A stretch of DNA of 64,000 nt from Chlorobaculum parvum NCIB 8327 (lineage in GTDB: Bacteria > Bacteroidota > Chlorobiia > Chlorobiales > Chlorobiaceae). The stretch lies in NCBI RefSeq assembly GCF_000020505.1, contig NC_011027.1, positions 852,001 to 916,000 of the forward strand. The letters are read 5' to 3'. The notes under the pieces were generated by a model that searched no databases, had not been told where the DNA came from, and was given only the letters and a program-made list of their open reading frames with translations. This document shows positions 8,211 to 17,292 of this stretch, piece after piece; the first letter of the stretch is position 1, and every line of letters begins with the position of its first letter. A program made the translations under genes and the position numbers.

Positions 8211-8816
8211 TCAGGCCTCTTCAGTGGTTTCCTCTTCGGCTTCAGCCTCAGCCTCTTTTCTGGGAGCAGCAACCGAAACAATGGCTGCGTCGGCATCACC
8301 GATGATCTCGATGGTGCCTGCCGGAACGGTAGCCTGAAGGTCGCTGATGTGCAGTGAGTGACCGGTTTCAAGGGCAGAGACATCGATCGTGAAGTGCTCG
8401 GGCATGTTGGCCGGTTTGCCTTTCAGGGTCAGGGTGTGCATGTTGATCTGGAGTTTACCGCCGCCGATTTTCACGCCGACAGCTTCACCTTCGACATGGA
8501 TCGGAACTTCCATCTCAACAACTTCGTCAGCCGTGAAGCGCTTGAAGTCGGCATGGATGACGCGATCGGTGACGGGGTCGAACTGCAAGTCCTTGATGAA
8601 GGCGCGAACCGATTTGCCATCGGGGTACTGCAGGTCGATCAGGTGCGATTCGGCAGAGTGGACGAGCTTGTCCAGAGCGATTTCATCGACACTGATTGCA
8701 ACGGTCTCTTCTCCTTTATGGTACACAACGGCCGGAACCATACCCTGCTGGCGCAGCTTTGCGGCTCCATTTTTCTTCACTTCGCGAAGATTAACAGACA
8801 ATGCTCTTGTTTCCAT
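8211..8816 (-). CDS. rplY: Ribosomal protein bL25, long CTC form
   Basis: 201 residues. Binds 5S rRNA in the 50S subunit. Seen: an N-terminal L25 domain (KKNGAAKLRQQGMVPAVVY, then LIDLQYPDGK and VIHADF, residues 1-95) followed by the TL5/CTC C-terminal beta domain (residues 96-185) and a Glu-rich tail. The length matches the stress-associated CTC form rather than the short E. coli form. It lies 39 bp downstream of prs on the same strand, an arrangement common in bacteria, and both appear to end at the terminator at 8145-8179. Confidence 0.96.
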   Translation of the reverse strand: METRALSVNLREVKKNGAAKLRQQGMVPAVVYHKGEETVAISVDEIALDKLVHSAESHLIDLQYPDGKSVRAFIKDLQFDPVTDRVIHADFKRFTADEVVEMEVPIHVEGEAVGVKIGGGKLQINMHTLTLKGKPANMPEHFTIDVSALETGHSLHISDLQATVPAGTIEIIGDADAAIVSVAAPRKEAEAEAEEETTEEA

Positions 8817-8855
8817 CTTCTTCCTCTATCTCCTTTAACTGTTAACGCTTAAGAA

Positions 8856-9827
8856 TTAATTATGATTGGTGATCTTGTGCGAGATGTTCTTGCTGTCGAA
8901 CAGGTAGCTGACCGACTCACCGTCGTAGATACGCTTGATGGCTTCGCCGAACAGGTTGCTGATGGTGACGATTTCGAGTTTCGGGCAGTAGTCGTGCTCG
9001 CTGACCAGCGAGTCGGTGACAATCACTTTTTCGAAAACCGAGTTGTTGATACGCTCGATGGCCGGGCCGGAGAGAATCGGGTGGGTCGCCGCAGCATAAA
9101 TCTTCAGGCCGCCGGCTTCCTGGATGGCTTTGGCAGCGTTGACGATGGTGCCCGCCGTGTCGATCATGTCATCGACCAGCAGCACGTTTTTGCCCTTCAC
9201 GTCGCCGATGATGTTCATCACCTCGGCCACGTTTGCTCTCGGACGACGTTTGTCAACAATGACCAGCTCGGTGCCGAGCTCGGATGCAAACTTGCGAGCC
9301 AGTTTGACGCCACCGACGTCTGGTGAGGCCACGACGAGGTTGTCGGCGATGTCCATGTTCTTGACATAATCGATCAGCACCACACTCGAATAGAGATGGT
9401 CGAACGGGATGTCGAAAAAGCCCTGAATCTGCGCTGCGTGCAGATCCATGGTAAGAATTCTGTCAGCGCCGGCCTGGGTCAGGAGGTTTGCCACAAGCTT
9501 GGCCGTGATGGCTACGCGGGGCTTGTCTTTTCTGTCCTGACGAGCATAGCCGTAATAGGGCATGACTGCCGTAATTCTGGCCGCCGATGAGCGTTTGGCA
9601 GCATCGATCATGATAAGCAGTTCCAGCAGGTTGTCTCCCGGAGGATTGGTCGACTGGATGATGAACATATCCGAGCCTCTAATCGACTCGAAGTAGTTGA
9701 CCGAAATTTCGCCGTCGGAGAAGTTCTCCACTTTTGCGTCACACAGCGGCATCCCGAGGTAATCGGCAATTTTCTCTGCAAGTTCGGGGTTACTGCGTCC
9801 TGCGAAAATTTTGATAGGTGTTTCCAT
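8856..9827 (-). CDS. prs: Ribose-phosphate pyrophosphokinase (PRPP synthase)
   Basis: 323 residues. Makes PRPP from ribose 5-phosphate and ATP for purine, pyrimidine, His and Trp synthesis. Seen: IKIFAGRSNPELAEKIA at the N-terminus, the PRPP loop LLVDDMIDTAGT near residue 222, PYYGYARQDRK near residue 96, and a DLHAAQIQGFFD segment near residue 130, all as in class I enzymes. It is the first gene of the prs-rplY unit and is divergent from lpxD across 166 bp. Confidence 0.98.
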   Translation of the reverse strand: METPIKIFAGRSNPELAEKIADYLGMPLCDAKVENFSDGEISVNYFESIRGSDMFIIQSTNPPGDNLLELLIMIDAAKRSSAARITAVMPYYGYARQDRKDKPRVAITAKLVANLLTQAGADRILTMDLHAAQIQGFFDIPFDHLYSSVVLIDYVKNMDIADNLVVASPDVGGVKLARKFASELGTELVIVDKRRPRANVAEVMNIIGDVKGKNVLLVDDMIDTAGTIVNAAKAIQEAGGLKIYAAATHPILSGPAIERINNSVFEKVIVTDSLVSEHDYCPKLEIVTISNLFGEAIKRIYDGESVSYLFDSKNISHKITNHN

Positions 9828-9993
9828 CCTTCACTGCTTTTTCTGATGAAACGAATTATATTACGCCAACACCTTCGTTTATCGGGTACGGGCGTACGCT
9901 GTCGCATCCGGCGCGATTTAGGATTTTGAATATAGCAAAATGGATTGAATTACTAAGTAAATTTTCTGGCTTTCTCCGGCCATCGCATACAGT

Positions 9994-11061
9994 ATGAACA
10001 TTGCAGACATCAATGCCTTTCTCGGGCGTTATTTCAGCTCCGTCGAGCTTGTCGGTTCGGATCAGACCGAAATCACCGGTCCGGCTAAAATTGAAGAGGC
10101 CGTCTCCGGGCAGGTCAGTTTCGTCTCTAATGAAAAGTATTACCGACACATTGCGCAAAGTGGCGCTTCGCTGCTGATTGTGCACCCCAAAGCTCCTGTC
10201 GATGATGCGCCTGAGGGAATGAGTTTCCTGAAGGTCGAAGACCCTTACACCGCGTTTGTGTTCATCCTGCGGCACTTTGCAGGAGCGCGTCGGATTGCGG
10301 AGTCTGGCGTGGCCGCATCGGCGTCGATTGCGCCATCGGCGCGTCTCGGTCGGAACGTTTCGGTTGGCGAGCATGCGGTCATCGGGGAGCGCTGCGTGAT
10401 TGGCGACAATACAGTGATCGGCCCCAACACCGTACTGCTCGACGAGGTGACGATTGGTTCAGAGTGTACGCTGTTTCCACAGGTGACCATGTATGATGGC
10501 ACGTTGATAGGAGATCGGGTCACGATTCACAGCGGGACGGTCATCGGAGCCGACGGTTTCGGTTTTGCGCCGCAGAAAGATGGCTCCTACGTAAAGATTC
10601 CCCAGATGGGTACGGTGCGCATCGAGGATGATGTCGAAATCGGCGCGAACACGACGATTGACCGTGCGACGATGGGGGAGACCGTCATCGAAAAAGGGGT
10701 CAAGATCGACAATCTTGTGCAGATTGCGCATAACTGCCGGATCGGTGGCGATACGGTCATCGCTTCGCAGGCTGGCATTTCCGGCAGCGTGAAGATCGGC
10801 CGCAACTGCCTTATCGGCGGGCAGGCGGGCTTTGCAGGCCATCTTGAACTTGCCGACAAGATTTCGGTGGCGGCCAAGGCCGGCATCTCCAAATCCTTCA
10901 TGCAGTCAGGCCAAGCCATTCGCGGCGTGCCGGCCCAGCCCATGCGTGACCAGCTCCGCCAGGAAGCCCAGATTCGCTCACTCGGGGAGATGAAGGCAAA
11001 AATCGAAGCGCTTGAAACGAAATTGCAGGAGTTGTGGGAGCGGCTTGACGGTTTAGCTTGA
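9994..11061 (+). CDS. lpxD: UDP-3-O-acylglucosamine N-acyltransferase
   Basis: 355 residues. Third step of lipid A synthesis: transfers a hydroxyacyl chain from ACP to the 2-amino group of UDP-3-O-acylglucosamine. Seen: an N-terminal uridine-binding domain (residues 1-100), about ten left-handed beta-helix hexapeptide repeats (IGERCVIGDNTVIGP and similar), the catalytic His in NLVQIAHNCRIGG near residue 245, and a C-terminal helical tail. Its presence shows an LPS-type outer membrane. It is convergent with the GH15 gene, with only 9 bp between stops. Confidence 0.97.
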   Translation: MNIADINAFLGRYFSSVELVGSDQTEITGPAKIEEAVSGQVSFVSNEKYYRHIAQSGASLLIVHPKAPVDDAPEGMSFLKVEDPYTAFVFILRHFAGARRIAESGVAASASIAPSARLGRNVSVGEHAVIGERCVIGDNTVIGPNTVLLDEVTIGSECTLFPQVTMYDGTLIGDRVTIHSGTVIGADGFGFAPQKDGSYVKIPQMGTVRIEDDVEIGANTTIDRATMGETVIEKGVKIDNLVQIAHNCRIGGDTVIASQAGISGSVKIGRNCLIGGQAGFAGHLELADKISVAAKAGISKSFMQSGQAIRGVPAQPMRDQLRQEAQIRSLGEMKAKIEALETKLQELWERLDGLA

Positions 11062-11070
11062 TAATCGCGC

Positions 11071-13746
11071 TTACGTTTCGCCCAATCTGCGGTTGAGATC
11101 CCAGTTGTAGGGCAGATAGCGTATGCGTAGTTGCGTCCTCATCGACACAATCCTTTCGCGGAGAGATTCGTCGCAGAATTGCAGGAGATAATCGAGCACC
11201 TGGTCTCGATTGTCTCCGAAATCCCGCCCATACCACTGAAATATCCTCGACAGGCGAAGTTCCCTTTTTTTCTCATCCAGTTCAAGACCGTTCCGGTTGA
11301 TGAAACTGCGCGCGGCGATATCGAGCTGATGGTCGATCTTTTCGGCATCGTAGAATTCAATGGGAGGGCAGGAACTTGATGCGCAGACCAGCGCGAAATG
11401 AATTCTCGGATCGAAGGTTTCGACCGCAAGTTGCAACCGGGGATCATTGCTGCTGAACTGCCTGATCGGAAAGGTCGGATGAGAACGATTTTTTCTCAGG
11501 ATTCCGTGCTCGATGTCATCGGGCGAGTAGAACCGGTCGCCGATGTCGTAACCGATCCGGCCGAAAAAGTTGACGATTTCAAGCACCGAACGCTGGATAT
11601 CAAGGGTGATGACGCCGTGGATAATGAGAATGTTGTAGATGTTGATCCAGAATGCTTTCCGCTCCATGTCGGTTTGCAGGCTCTCCGGATCGAATCTGTG
11701 CAGATGCTGCGCAAGCCGCTGGTACTCCCCGAAACTTCTGGAGCGTTTCATGGCGGGGTAGTCGACCCGTCTATGCCTTGAATCGAAGAATGCTCCCTGA
11801 AGTCGTCCGAGCATGACCTTCAGTCTGGCATCCAGTCTTGTCTCGATTTTTTCCGTTGTACTTTCAGCTGGCTGCCGAGATTCGTTGAGGGTGAGCCTGA
11901 GAGGCAGCAGCCACTGCATTCTCTGCATCAGCGAAAGCTCGGGATCCCGGGTTTCCGGCGGAAGTTTTCCGCTGAGCAGCGCCGCGATGGCGTTGATATA
12001 ACCGATGTGGCTGAACGCCTGCGGAAAGTTGCCGAGCATCTCCTTTCGGCGAGGATCGTATTCCTCTGCAAACAGTCCGAGATCGTTGGCTGCGTTCATG
12101 GTGACGCCAAGCAGCTCCTCGGCCTCGATGATTTTTCCCGACAGGGCAAGGCATTCGATCATCCAGAAATTACAGAGCAGAAAGCCACCCTCCTCTCCCT
12201 GAAGTCCGTCATCGGCAAGGTAGCGCCTGATGAAGCCGTTTTTCATGAGATGTTTCCGGCAGGCTTCGATGGTGCCCTGAATGCGATGGTCCGATACAGG
12301 CAGAAAATTGACCAGAGGCAAAATCAGCAGGCTTGCATCGAGAATCTCCGTGTCGAAACGCTGGACGAACGAGTTCAGCTTGTTGCTGAAGCCCCGTGAC
12401 AGCACCTGGCTTCTGATCTCCTCCCGTTCACGAGTCCAGCGATCGAGTGGCGCATTGAATCCGAATCGCCTGGCGATGGTGATGCCGCGGTCGAGAGCTA
12501 CCCAGCACATCACCTTGGAATAGACGAAATGGTACGGTCCGTTGCGGACTTCCCAGATGCCGTCATCGGGCTTGCGCCAGTTTTCGATAGCCATTTCACA
12601 AATATCCCGGAAAAAAGGCCAGAGCGTTTCATCGATCTTGCCGGCATAATCGGAAAGCCGGAGTGCGGCATCCATGACCTCGCCGTAGATATCCCACTGT
12701 TGCTGACTGTGCGCGGCGTTGCCGATTCTGAGCGGCTTTGAGTGCCTGTAACCGTCAAGATGCGTCAGATGCTGTTCGCGAAGGGCCTGTTCTCCGTGGA
12801 TCGAATACATGATCATCAACTCCCGGCTGCCGTGTTTTCGGTACGTATCGTGCAGCCAGCGGATGAAGCTGTCCGCTTCGTTGATGTGGCCGAGCGTGAA
12901 CAAGGACTTGAGCGTAAACGAGGCGTCCCGGAGCCAGGTAAAACGGTAGTCCCAGTTTCGTTCTCCACCGATGCTTTCAGGCAAAGAGGTCGTGACGGCG
13001 GCAATGATGGACCCGGTCGGCTGGAAGGTGAGCAGCTTGAGCGTTAGCATCGAGCGGTGAACCAGCGGGGTGAATTCACCGAGCCAGGTGCACCGCTCGC
13101 CGATGCAGTAGTGCAGCCACTCCTTCCACCAGCTTTTCGTTGATTCAAAAGGACAGGGGAGCTTTTCTTCGAGATTGACCGGGCCGTGCACCAGATCGAA
13201 ATGCGCCGATTCTCCCTGATCGAGAGAAAACGAGAGTGTCAGCGTGTCGGTTCCGGTGCCGTCAGCATCGAAATCCTGCAAGGAGTGCAGCAGGGTAACG
13301 GGCGAGTTAGCATGACTGATGGTAAAACCGGGGCCATCATGCTGGATAACGCTTTTGCTGCGTGCATAATCCGGACGAGGTGCCAGGGTCAGCATGAAAT
13401 CCATACGCCCATAGTCAACGCGCAGACACCGATGAATCCCCGGCGGCCGTTGGCTCAGGCTGCTGTTTTCAACAGGCATGAAATCATACAGCGTTGCCCT
13501 GCCATGTTTTGTCGTGAACGAGGTGGAGAGGATGCAGGTGCCGGTAAGGTATTCCCGGCTCGACGTGAAAGGTTCGGAAGGTTTGAGGCTGAAAAATCCA
13601 CCGTTGCGCTCATCGAGCAGTGAAGCGAATATGGTAGGGGAGTCGAAGTACGGCAAAGAGTAATAATCGATCGAGCCGTCGGCTGAGACAAGGGCCGCTG
13701 TTTGCATGTTGCCGATCAGTCCGTAATCCGAAATATTCCGATACAT
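11071..13746 (-). CDS. GH15 glucoamylase/trehalase-like enzyme fused to DUF547
   Basis: 891 residues. Seen: a GH15-type N-terminus (MYRNISDYGLIGNMQTAALV...DGSIDYYSLP), an (alpha/alpha)6 barrel with WDYRFTWLRDASFTLKSL near residue 264, DDGIWEVRNG near residue 390 and EEYDPRRKEMLGNFPQAFSH near residue 560, where the general acid/base residues of GH15 lie. From about residue 640 a second domain begins, with AFWINIYNILIIHGV near residue 695 and HFALVCASSSCPP near residue 784; these are DUF547 hallmarks. The expected activity is release of glucose from alpha-glucans or trehalose. DUF547 has no known catalytic role. No signal peptide, so probably cytoplasmic, fitting glycogen turnover. The fusion is unusual. 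Confidence 0.9.
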   Translation of the reverse strand: MYRNISDYGLIGNMQTAALVSADGSIDYYSLPYFDSPTIFASLLDERNGGFFSLKPSEPFTSSREYLTGTCILSTSFTTKHGRATLYDFMPVENSSLSQRPPGIHRCLRVDYGRMDFMLTLAPRPDYARSKSVIQHDGPGFTISHANSPVTLLHSLQDFDADGTGTDTLTLSFSLDQGESAHFDLVHGPVNLEEKLPCPFESTKSWWKEWLHYCIGERCTWLGEFTPLVHRSMLTLKLLTFQPTGSIIAAVTTSLPESIGGERNWDYRFTWLRDASFTLKSLFTLGHINEADSFIRWLHDTYRKHGSRELMIMYSIHGEQALREQHLTHLDGYRHSKPLRIGNAAHSQQQWDIYGEVMDAALRLSDYAGKIDETLWPFFRDICEMAIENWRKPDDGIWEVRNGPYHFVYSKVMCWVALDRGITIARRFGFNAPLDRWTREREEIRSQVLSRGFSNKLNSFVQRFDTEILDASLLILPLVNFLPVSDHRIQGTIEACRKHLMKNGFIRRYLADDGLQGEEGGFLLCNFWMIECLALSGKIIEAEELLGVTMNAANDLGLFAEEYDPRRKEMLGNFPQAFSHIGYINAIAALLSGKLPPETRDPELSLMQRMQWLLPLRLTLNESRQPAESTTEKIETRLDARLKVMLGRLQGAFFDSRHRRVDYPAMKRSRSFGEYQRLAQHLHRFDPESLQTDMERKAFWINIYNILIIHGVITLDIQRSVLEIVNFFGRIGYDIGDRFYSPDDIEHGILRKNRSHPTFPIRQFSSNDPRLQLAVETFDPRIHFALVCASSSCPPIEFYDAEKIDHQLDIAARSFINRNGLELDEKKRELRLSRIFQWYGRDFGDNRDQVLDYLLQFCDESLRERIVSMRTQLRIRYLPYNWDLNRRLGET

Positions 13747-13873
13747 AGTGTCGGGAGAGGTTCAAAATGGAGTTTCAGGCAATAACCTCAAAACGCCCTA
13801 TGTGGTTCAGTCGTGGATTTGTGATTGCGCAAAGGCGGGAAGGGGGGAATATTCTTCAGGAAACGCTCATTCG

Positions 13874-16018
13874 TCAGGCTGGCTGGCTGATATTGAGCAT
13901 GGCAGTGACCTTCTGAAGGAAGGGCTTGAGTTTCACTGGCTTCATGAGGTTATCGTTGATGCCGCTCTCAGCCGCCATTTTCAAGGACTCACTATCCACA
14001 TTGCCGCTCAGGCCAAGAATGGGAATGGTGCGGAACGCGGTTGTTCCTGACCTGATCTGTGCTGCGGTTTCAAAGCCGTCCATCACCGGCATCCTCATAT
14101 CCATGATTAACAGATCGCAGTGTTCTTTTTCCAGAATTTTCAGGGCTTCGAGACCATTGGCTCCCTCCAAAATTCTGACCCCGAGCTTGTTGAGCATCGT
14201 TTTGATGAGCTTGCGGTTGAAGTCCTGGTCATCAACGACAAGCACTGTTTTGTCGGACATCGACTCCTTAATCGGTGCTCGAGTTGCTTCAATGGTGCTT
14301 TTCAGGGTTTTTAGCACTTCATGCAAGGCCAGCGGCGTAAAAAGGGTGCTCTCTGACTCGAGGTTGTAGTCCAGAGGTGTTGTTCTGGAGGAGGTGACGC
14401 AGGTGACAACAGGAAGCTCCTTGGTAGCTATATTTAGCTTTTTGCTCAGTTCGTCGGCATTGAGATACGGAAGTTCGCTGTCGATCAGCACAAGATCGAA
14501 GCGTTCTGTCGATAGTTTTTTGAAAGCCTCGCGTCCATCGGTTACCGTATCCGTTCCGAGCATCAACGGTGCGAGAAGGGCTTTGAACGTTTTCCTGAAT
14601 TCTGGCTTGTCACAGGCAATCAAGAGCTTTTTGCCTGTGAAGAATGGTCTGTATTCCTCGTAAAGTTGTGATTCGTAGTTCCTGATCACTTTGGGGTCGA
14701 CAGCGGGGAACTCAAGCACGAATTCAGTATATCGATCTTTTTCTGAGTTGCAGGAGATTGTACCGTCAAAAGACGTCATGACCCGTTTACAGAAAGCAAG
14801 GCCAAGGCCGGTACCGCCTTTTTTACCGGAAGTGAAAAAGGAGTCGAAAATTCTGGGCAGAACTTCCGGTTGTATGCCAGGGCCGTTGTCTCTGACGTAA
14901 ACTCTGTTAGTGGTGTCACCTTGTTTTAGACTGATCACGATGCGTCCATCTGGTTTTGCCTGGAGAACCTGTAGTGCATTGACCAGAAGGTTGTAAAGTA
15001 CTAGCGTGTAATTATCCTCCTCTCCGAGAAAAATAAAATCATGTCCAGGCTCGAACGTGATCATCTTTTTTTCTTGATCGGATGCATAGCCATACTCTTC
15101 TATTGCCTTACGGGTAACGGTTGCAGCAGAAAGACAGGTCAAGGTGCTTTTTGCTATATCAGGTTTCCTGAAATTGCCCAAGGTCATGGTGATAACATGG
15201 AGCCCTCGGTTGACAGCGCTTTGAGCTTGGACAACTCGTTTATGGATCGTTTCTATATTTTTATTCGGTAATGACTCTGTCTCTTTTTCAGTGGTTTTCA
15301 CCGGTAGCTCAAGCAGGATTTCATTTAGATTATGGTGTACCTGTGAAAGAGGATTGCGTAACTCATGGGCTATACTGCCCGCAAGGGCTTCAAGGGCAAG
15401 ATATTTTTCTTCAGATTTTTTTCTCTCGAGTTCTTTTATTGTATTAGCATTACCGAAGCTAAAAATATATCCAGCAATGATTGAAAAGACTATAACAATC
15501 AAATAAAGCGGAATATTGAAACTGGGATCGAGCGGAATATTATGCGTGGAAAAATTATAAAAGATTATGGCTCCCAGTACGCCGATCAGGAAATCGAACA
15601 TGAACATAAACCAGTTCGGTATGAACATCATCAGGACAAATATCATGAATATTTCCCAATACAGCCAAAGCTCGTGAAAATTGTTCATGAGCAAGTTGAC
15701 CGTGAAGATGAATGGTAGCACAAAAATCAGAAAAGTGTGCCAATAGTAAGGGAAATAGGGGGAGAATGACTTAGGTAGGCGGTGCATGAAGATGACGCTT
15801 ATGCACATGAGGGTGGCAATCAGCCGAAGCCAAAAATTTTCATAGGGAAGATGAAAGCCATACTTAAAAGTAAAATAAAAGAAAACATTAGCCAACGCAC
15901 CAATAATGCCTGATACCATAGCATCTGAACGAGAAACAAATATCCCTTCTTTCATGTACTCGTTCAGGTGGGTTAGCTTTTTCTTCAAAATCAATTCCCA
16001 ATTACGGTTTCCACACAC
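13874..16018 (-). CDS. CqsS-like hybrid sensor histidine kinase with two receiver domains
   Basis: 714 residues. Seen: six hydrophobic segments (about residues 36-190), then a HisKA box with His218 in AGSIAHELRNPL, an ATPase domain with N box NLLVNALQ, DNGPGIQ and GTGLGLAFCKRVM, a first receiver (462-575) with Asp513 but a poor acidic pocket, and a second canonical receiver (590-710) with VVDDQ, Asp640 and Lys693. The membrane part (FKYGFHLPYENFWLRL, MHRLPK, LLMNNFHELW) and the FTSGKKGGTGLGL/TEFVLEFP kinase region resemble my recollection of Vibrio CqsS, the receptor for the alpha-hydroxyketone CAI-1. That match is from memory, not alignment. It overlaps the FAD gene by 28 bp, so it is co-transcribed with it. 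No DNA-binding regulator is adjacent. Confidence 0.85.
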   Translation of the reverse strand: MCGNRNWELILKKKLTHLNEYMKEGIFVSRSDAMVSGIIGALANVFFYFTFKYGFHLPYENFWLRLIATLMCISVIFMHRLPKSFSPYFPYYWHTFLIFVLPFIFTVNLLMNNFHELWLYWEIFMIFVLMMFIPNWFMFMFDFLIGVLGAIIFYNFSTHNIPLDPSFNIPLYLIVIVFSIIAGYIFSFGNANTIKELERKKSEEKYLALEALAGSIAHELRNPLSQVHHNLNEILLELPVKTTEKETESLPNKNIETIHKRVVQAQSAVNRGLHVITMTLGNFRKPDIAKSTLTCLSAATVTRKAIEEYGYASDQEKKMITFEPGHDFIFLGEEDNYTLVLYNLLVNALQVLQAKPDGRIVISLKQGDTTNRVYVRDNGPGIQPEVLPRIFDSFFTSGKKGGTGLGLAFCKRVMTSFDGTISCNSEKDRYTEFVLEFPAVDPKVIRNYESQLYEEYRPFFTGKKLLIACDKPEFRKTFKALLAPLMLGTDTVTDGREAFKKLSTERFDLVLIDSELPYLNADELSKKLNIATKELPVVTCVTSSRTTPLDYNLESESTLFTPLALHEVLKTLKSTIEATRAPIKESMSDKTVLVVDDQDFNRKLIKTMLNKLGVRILEGANGLEALKILEKEHCDLLIMDMRMPVMDGFETAAQIRSGTTAFRTIPILGLSGNVDSESLKMAAESGINDNLMKPVKLKPFLQKVTAMLNISQPA

Positions 16019-17292
16019 TCATGAGCTGCCCTGAAACAGGCCTCAATCGAAGCTCCCCGACGATAATCCCCAGTGTATCCGAAGCCTGTAAAACTACTGA
16101 TATACTTATCTATTTTTTCAAGAAGCAGATGATGCCTGGATGAGTATGCGCATAACCCTTTAGAGAAGTATCGGTACACAAAGCCCTCTTTTTTATTGTT
16201 CTGGATATTAAAGTAAGGACTTGCTAGCTTTTCAGCAAGTTCAATTGCCTCCTCAGGGGACGTTTTTTCAGTGATTGCGGCTCTTGATGCTTTACCACTA
16301 AAAGTATATCTGACCATATCCAGATCATTAAGTCCATAAGCTCCCGCATTACTCAATGGTAAATTACGGCCGAAAACCATCGCCCGACGTTTTTTCTGAA
16401 ATACGTCATCGCTGTATTTTACAATGGCTACGCTTACAGGATAATAGCTGATTTGACGAAGCAATTCTGCTACTTCCGGTCTCTCATTCTGGAGTAAAGC
16501 TGCCAAGCTATGAGCAGGAAGGGCTGAAATGACTTTGTCATAATTCCCCGTGCCAGGAATTCCCTGGTGCAGGTAATCTATGCGAAACGTATCCCTGTCT
16601 TTGGTTATAGCGGTGATATGGTGCCCGGTCAGTATTCGGTGCGAATCTGACTCATAATTGTTTGCGAAGGTATTGAGCAGATCATGCATTCCAATGCTCA
16701 ATTGTTCGAAGCTGTCCAAGGCAAGGCCAAGGTTCGAGCCAAAATTACCGGGATAGCATTCCTCGGGCTCAGCCCCGTTCATTCTTACTGTGATCGGTCT
16801 TATTACATTGTCGATACACTGGCGGTTGAGGTATTGGTCAAGAGTGAGATGGTCAAACTGATCGCTCAGCGATTTGAAACAATCACTGCCTAGCACCCCT
16901 TGGCTTCGGTCATTCCAGATTGCTTTGATGTGAGGGTAAAGACGAATAATTCCTTGCAAGCCGCACAGTTGAACGAGCTTGAAAATGTTAAGCAATGGAT
17001 ATCCTTCGCGGCTAATGGAGATGAGGCGTCCGTTAAGCAGCTGGGATGTGTTGATTCCAAAATATTCGTATTCTGGATTTCCGTATGTCTTGGCAAATTC
17101 ACGGAAATGATTGTAGTAATTTCCAATGTTTTTACCGCCGAAATCTACCCAGCGCCCTTGCAGTAAATCGCTACCAACTCTACCGCCTATTTGTTTTTCA
17201 GATTCAAAAAGGTCTACCCTTACTTGCCGTTTGGCAAGGTAAAATGCAGCAGCAATGCCTGATATTCCGCTACCAATAACTGCTACACGCAT
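15991..17292 (-). CDS. FAD-dependent amine oxidase / protoporphyrinogen oxidase-like oxidoreductase
   Basis: 433 residues. Seen: an N-terminal dinucleotide-binding motif (AVIGSGISGIAAAFYLAK), then the FAD ribose Glu and LFESEKQIGGRVGS, and a C-terminal FAD closing segment GFGYTGDYRRGASIEACFRA. These place it among flavin amine oxidases, desaturases and NAD(P)-binding Rossmann oxidoreductases. Substrate unknown. The gene is wedged between the AfsA-like gene (10-bp overlap at its start) and the CqsS-like kinase (28-bp overlap at its end), so it is very likely part of their pathway; a tailoring step on a small signal molecule is an inference. No membrane anchor is evident. Confidence 0.85.
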   Translation of the reverse strand: MRVAVIGSGISGIAAAFYLAKRQVRVDLFESEKQIGGRVGSDLLQGRWVDFGGKNIGNYYNHFREFAKTYGNPEYEYFGINTSQLLNGRLISISREGYPLLNIFKLVQLCGLQGIIRLYPHIKAIWNDRSQGVLGSDCFKSLSDQFDHLTLDQYLNRQCIDNVIRPITVRMNGAEPEECYPGNFGSNLGLALDSFEQLSIGMHDLLNTFANNYESDSHRILTGHHITAITKDRDTFRIDYLHQGIPGTGNYDKVISALPAHSLAALLQNERPEVAELLRQISYYPVSVAIVKYSDDVFQKKRRAMVFGRNLPLSNAGAYGLNDLDMVRYTFSGKASRAAITEKTSPEEAIELAEKLASPYFNIQNNKKEGFVYRYFSKGLCAYSSRHHLLLEKIDKYISSFTGFGYTGDYRRGASIEACFRAAHECVETVIGN

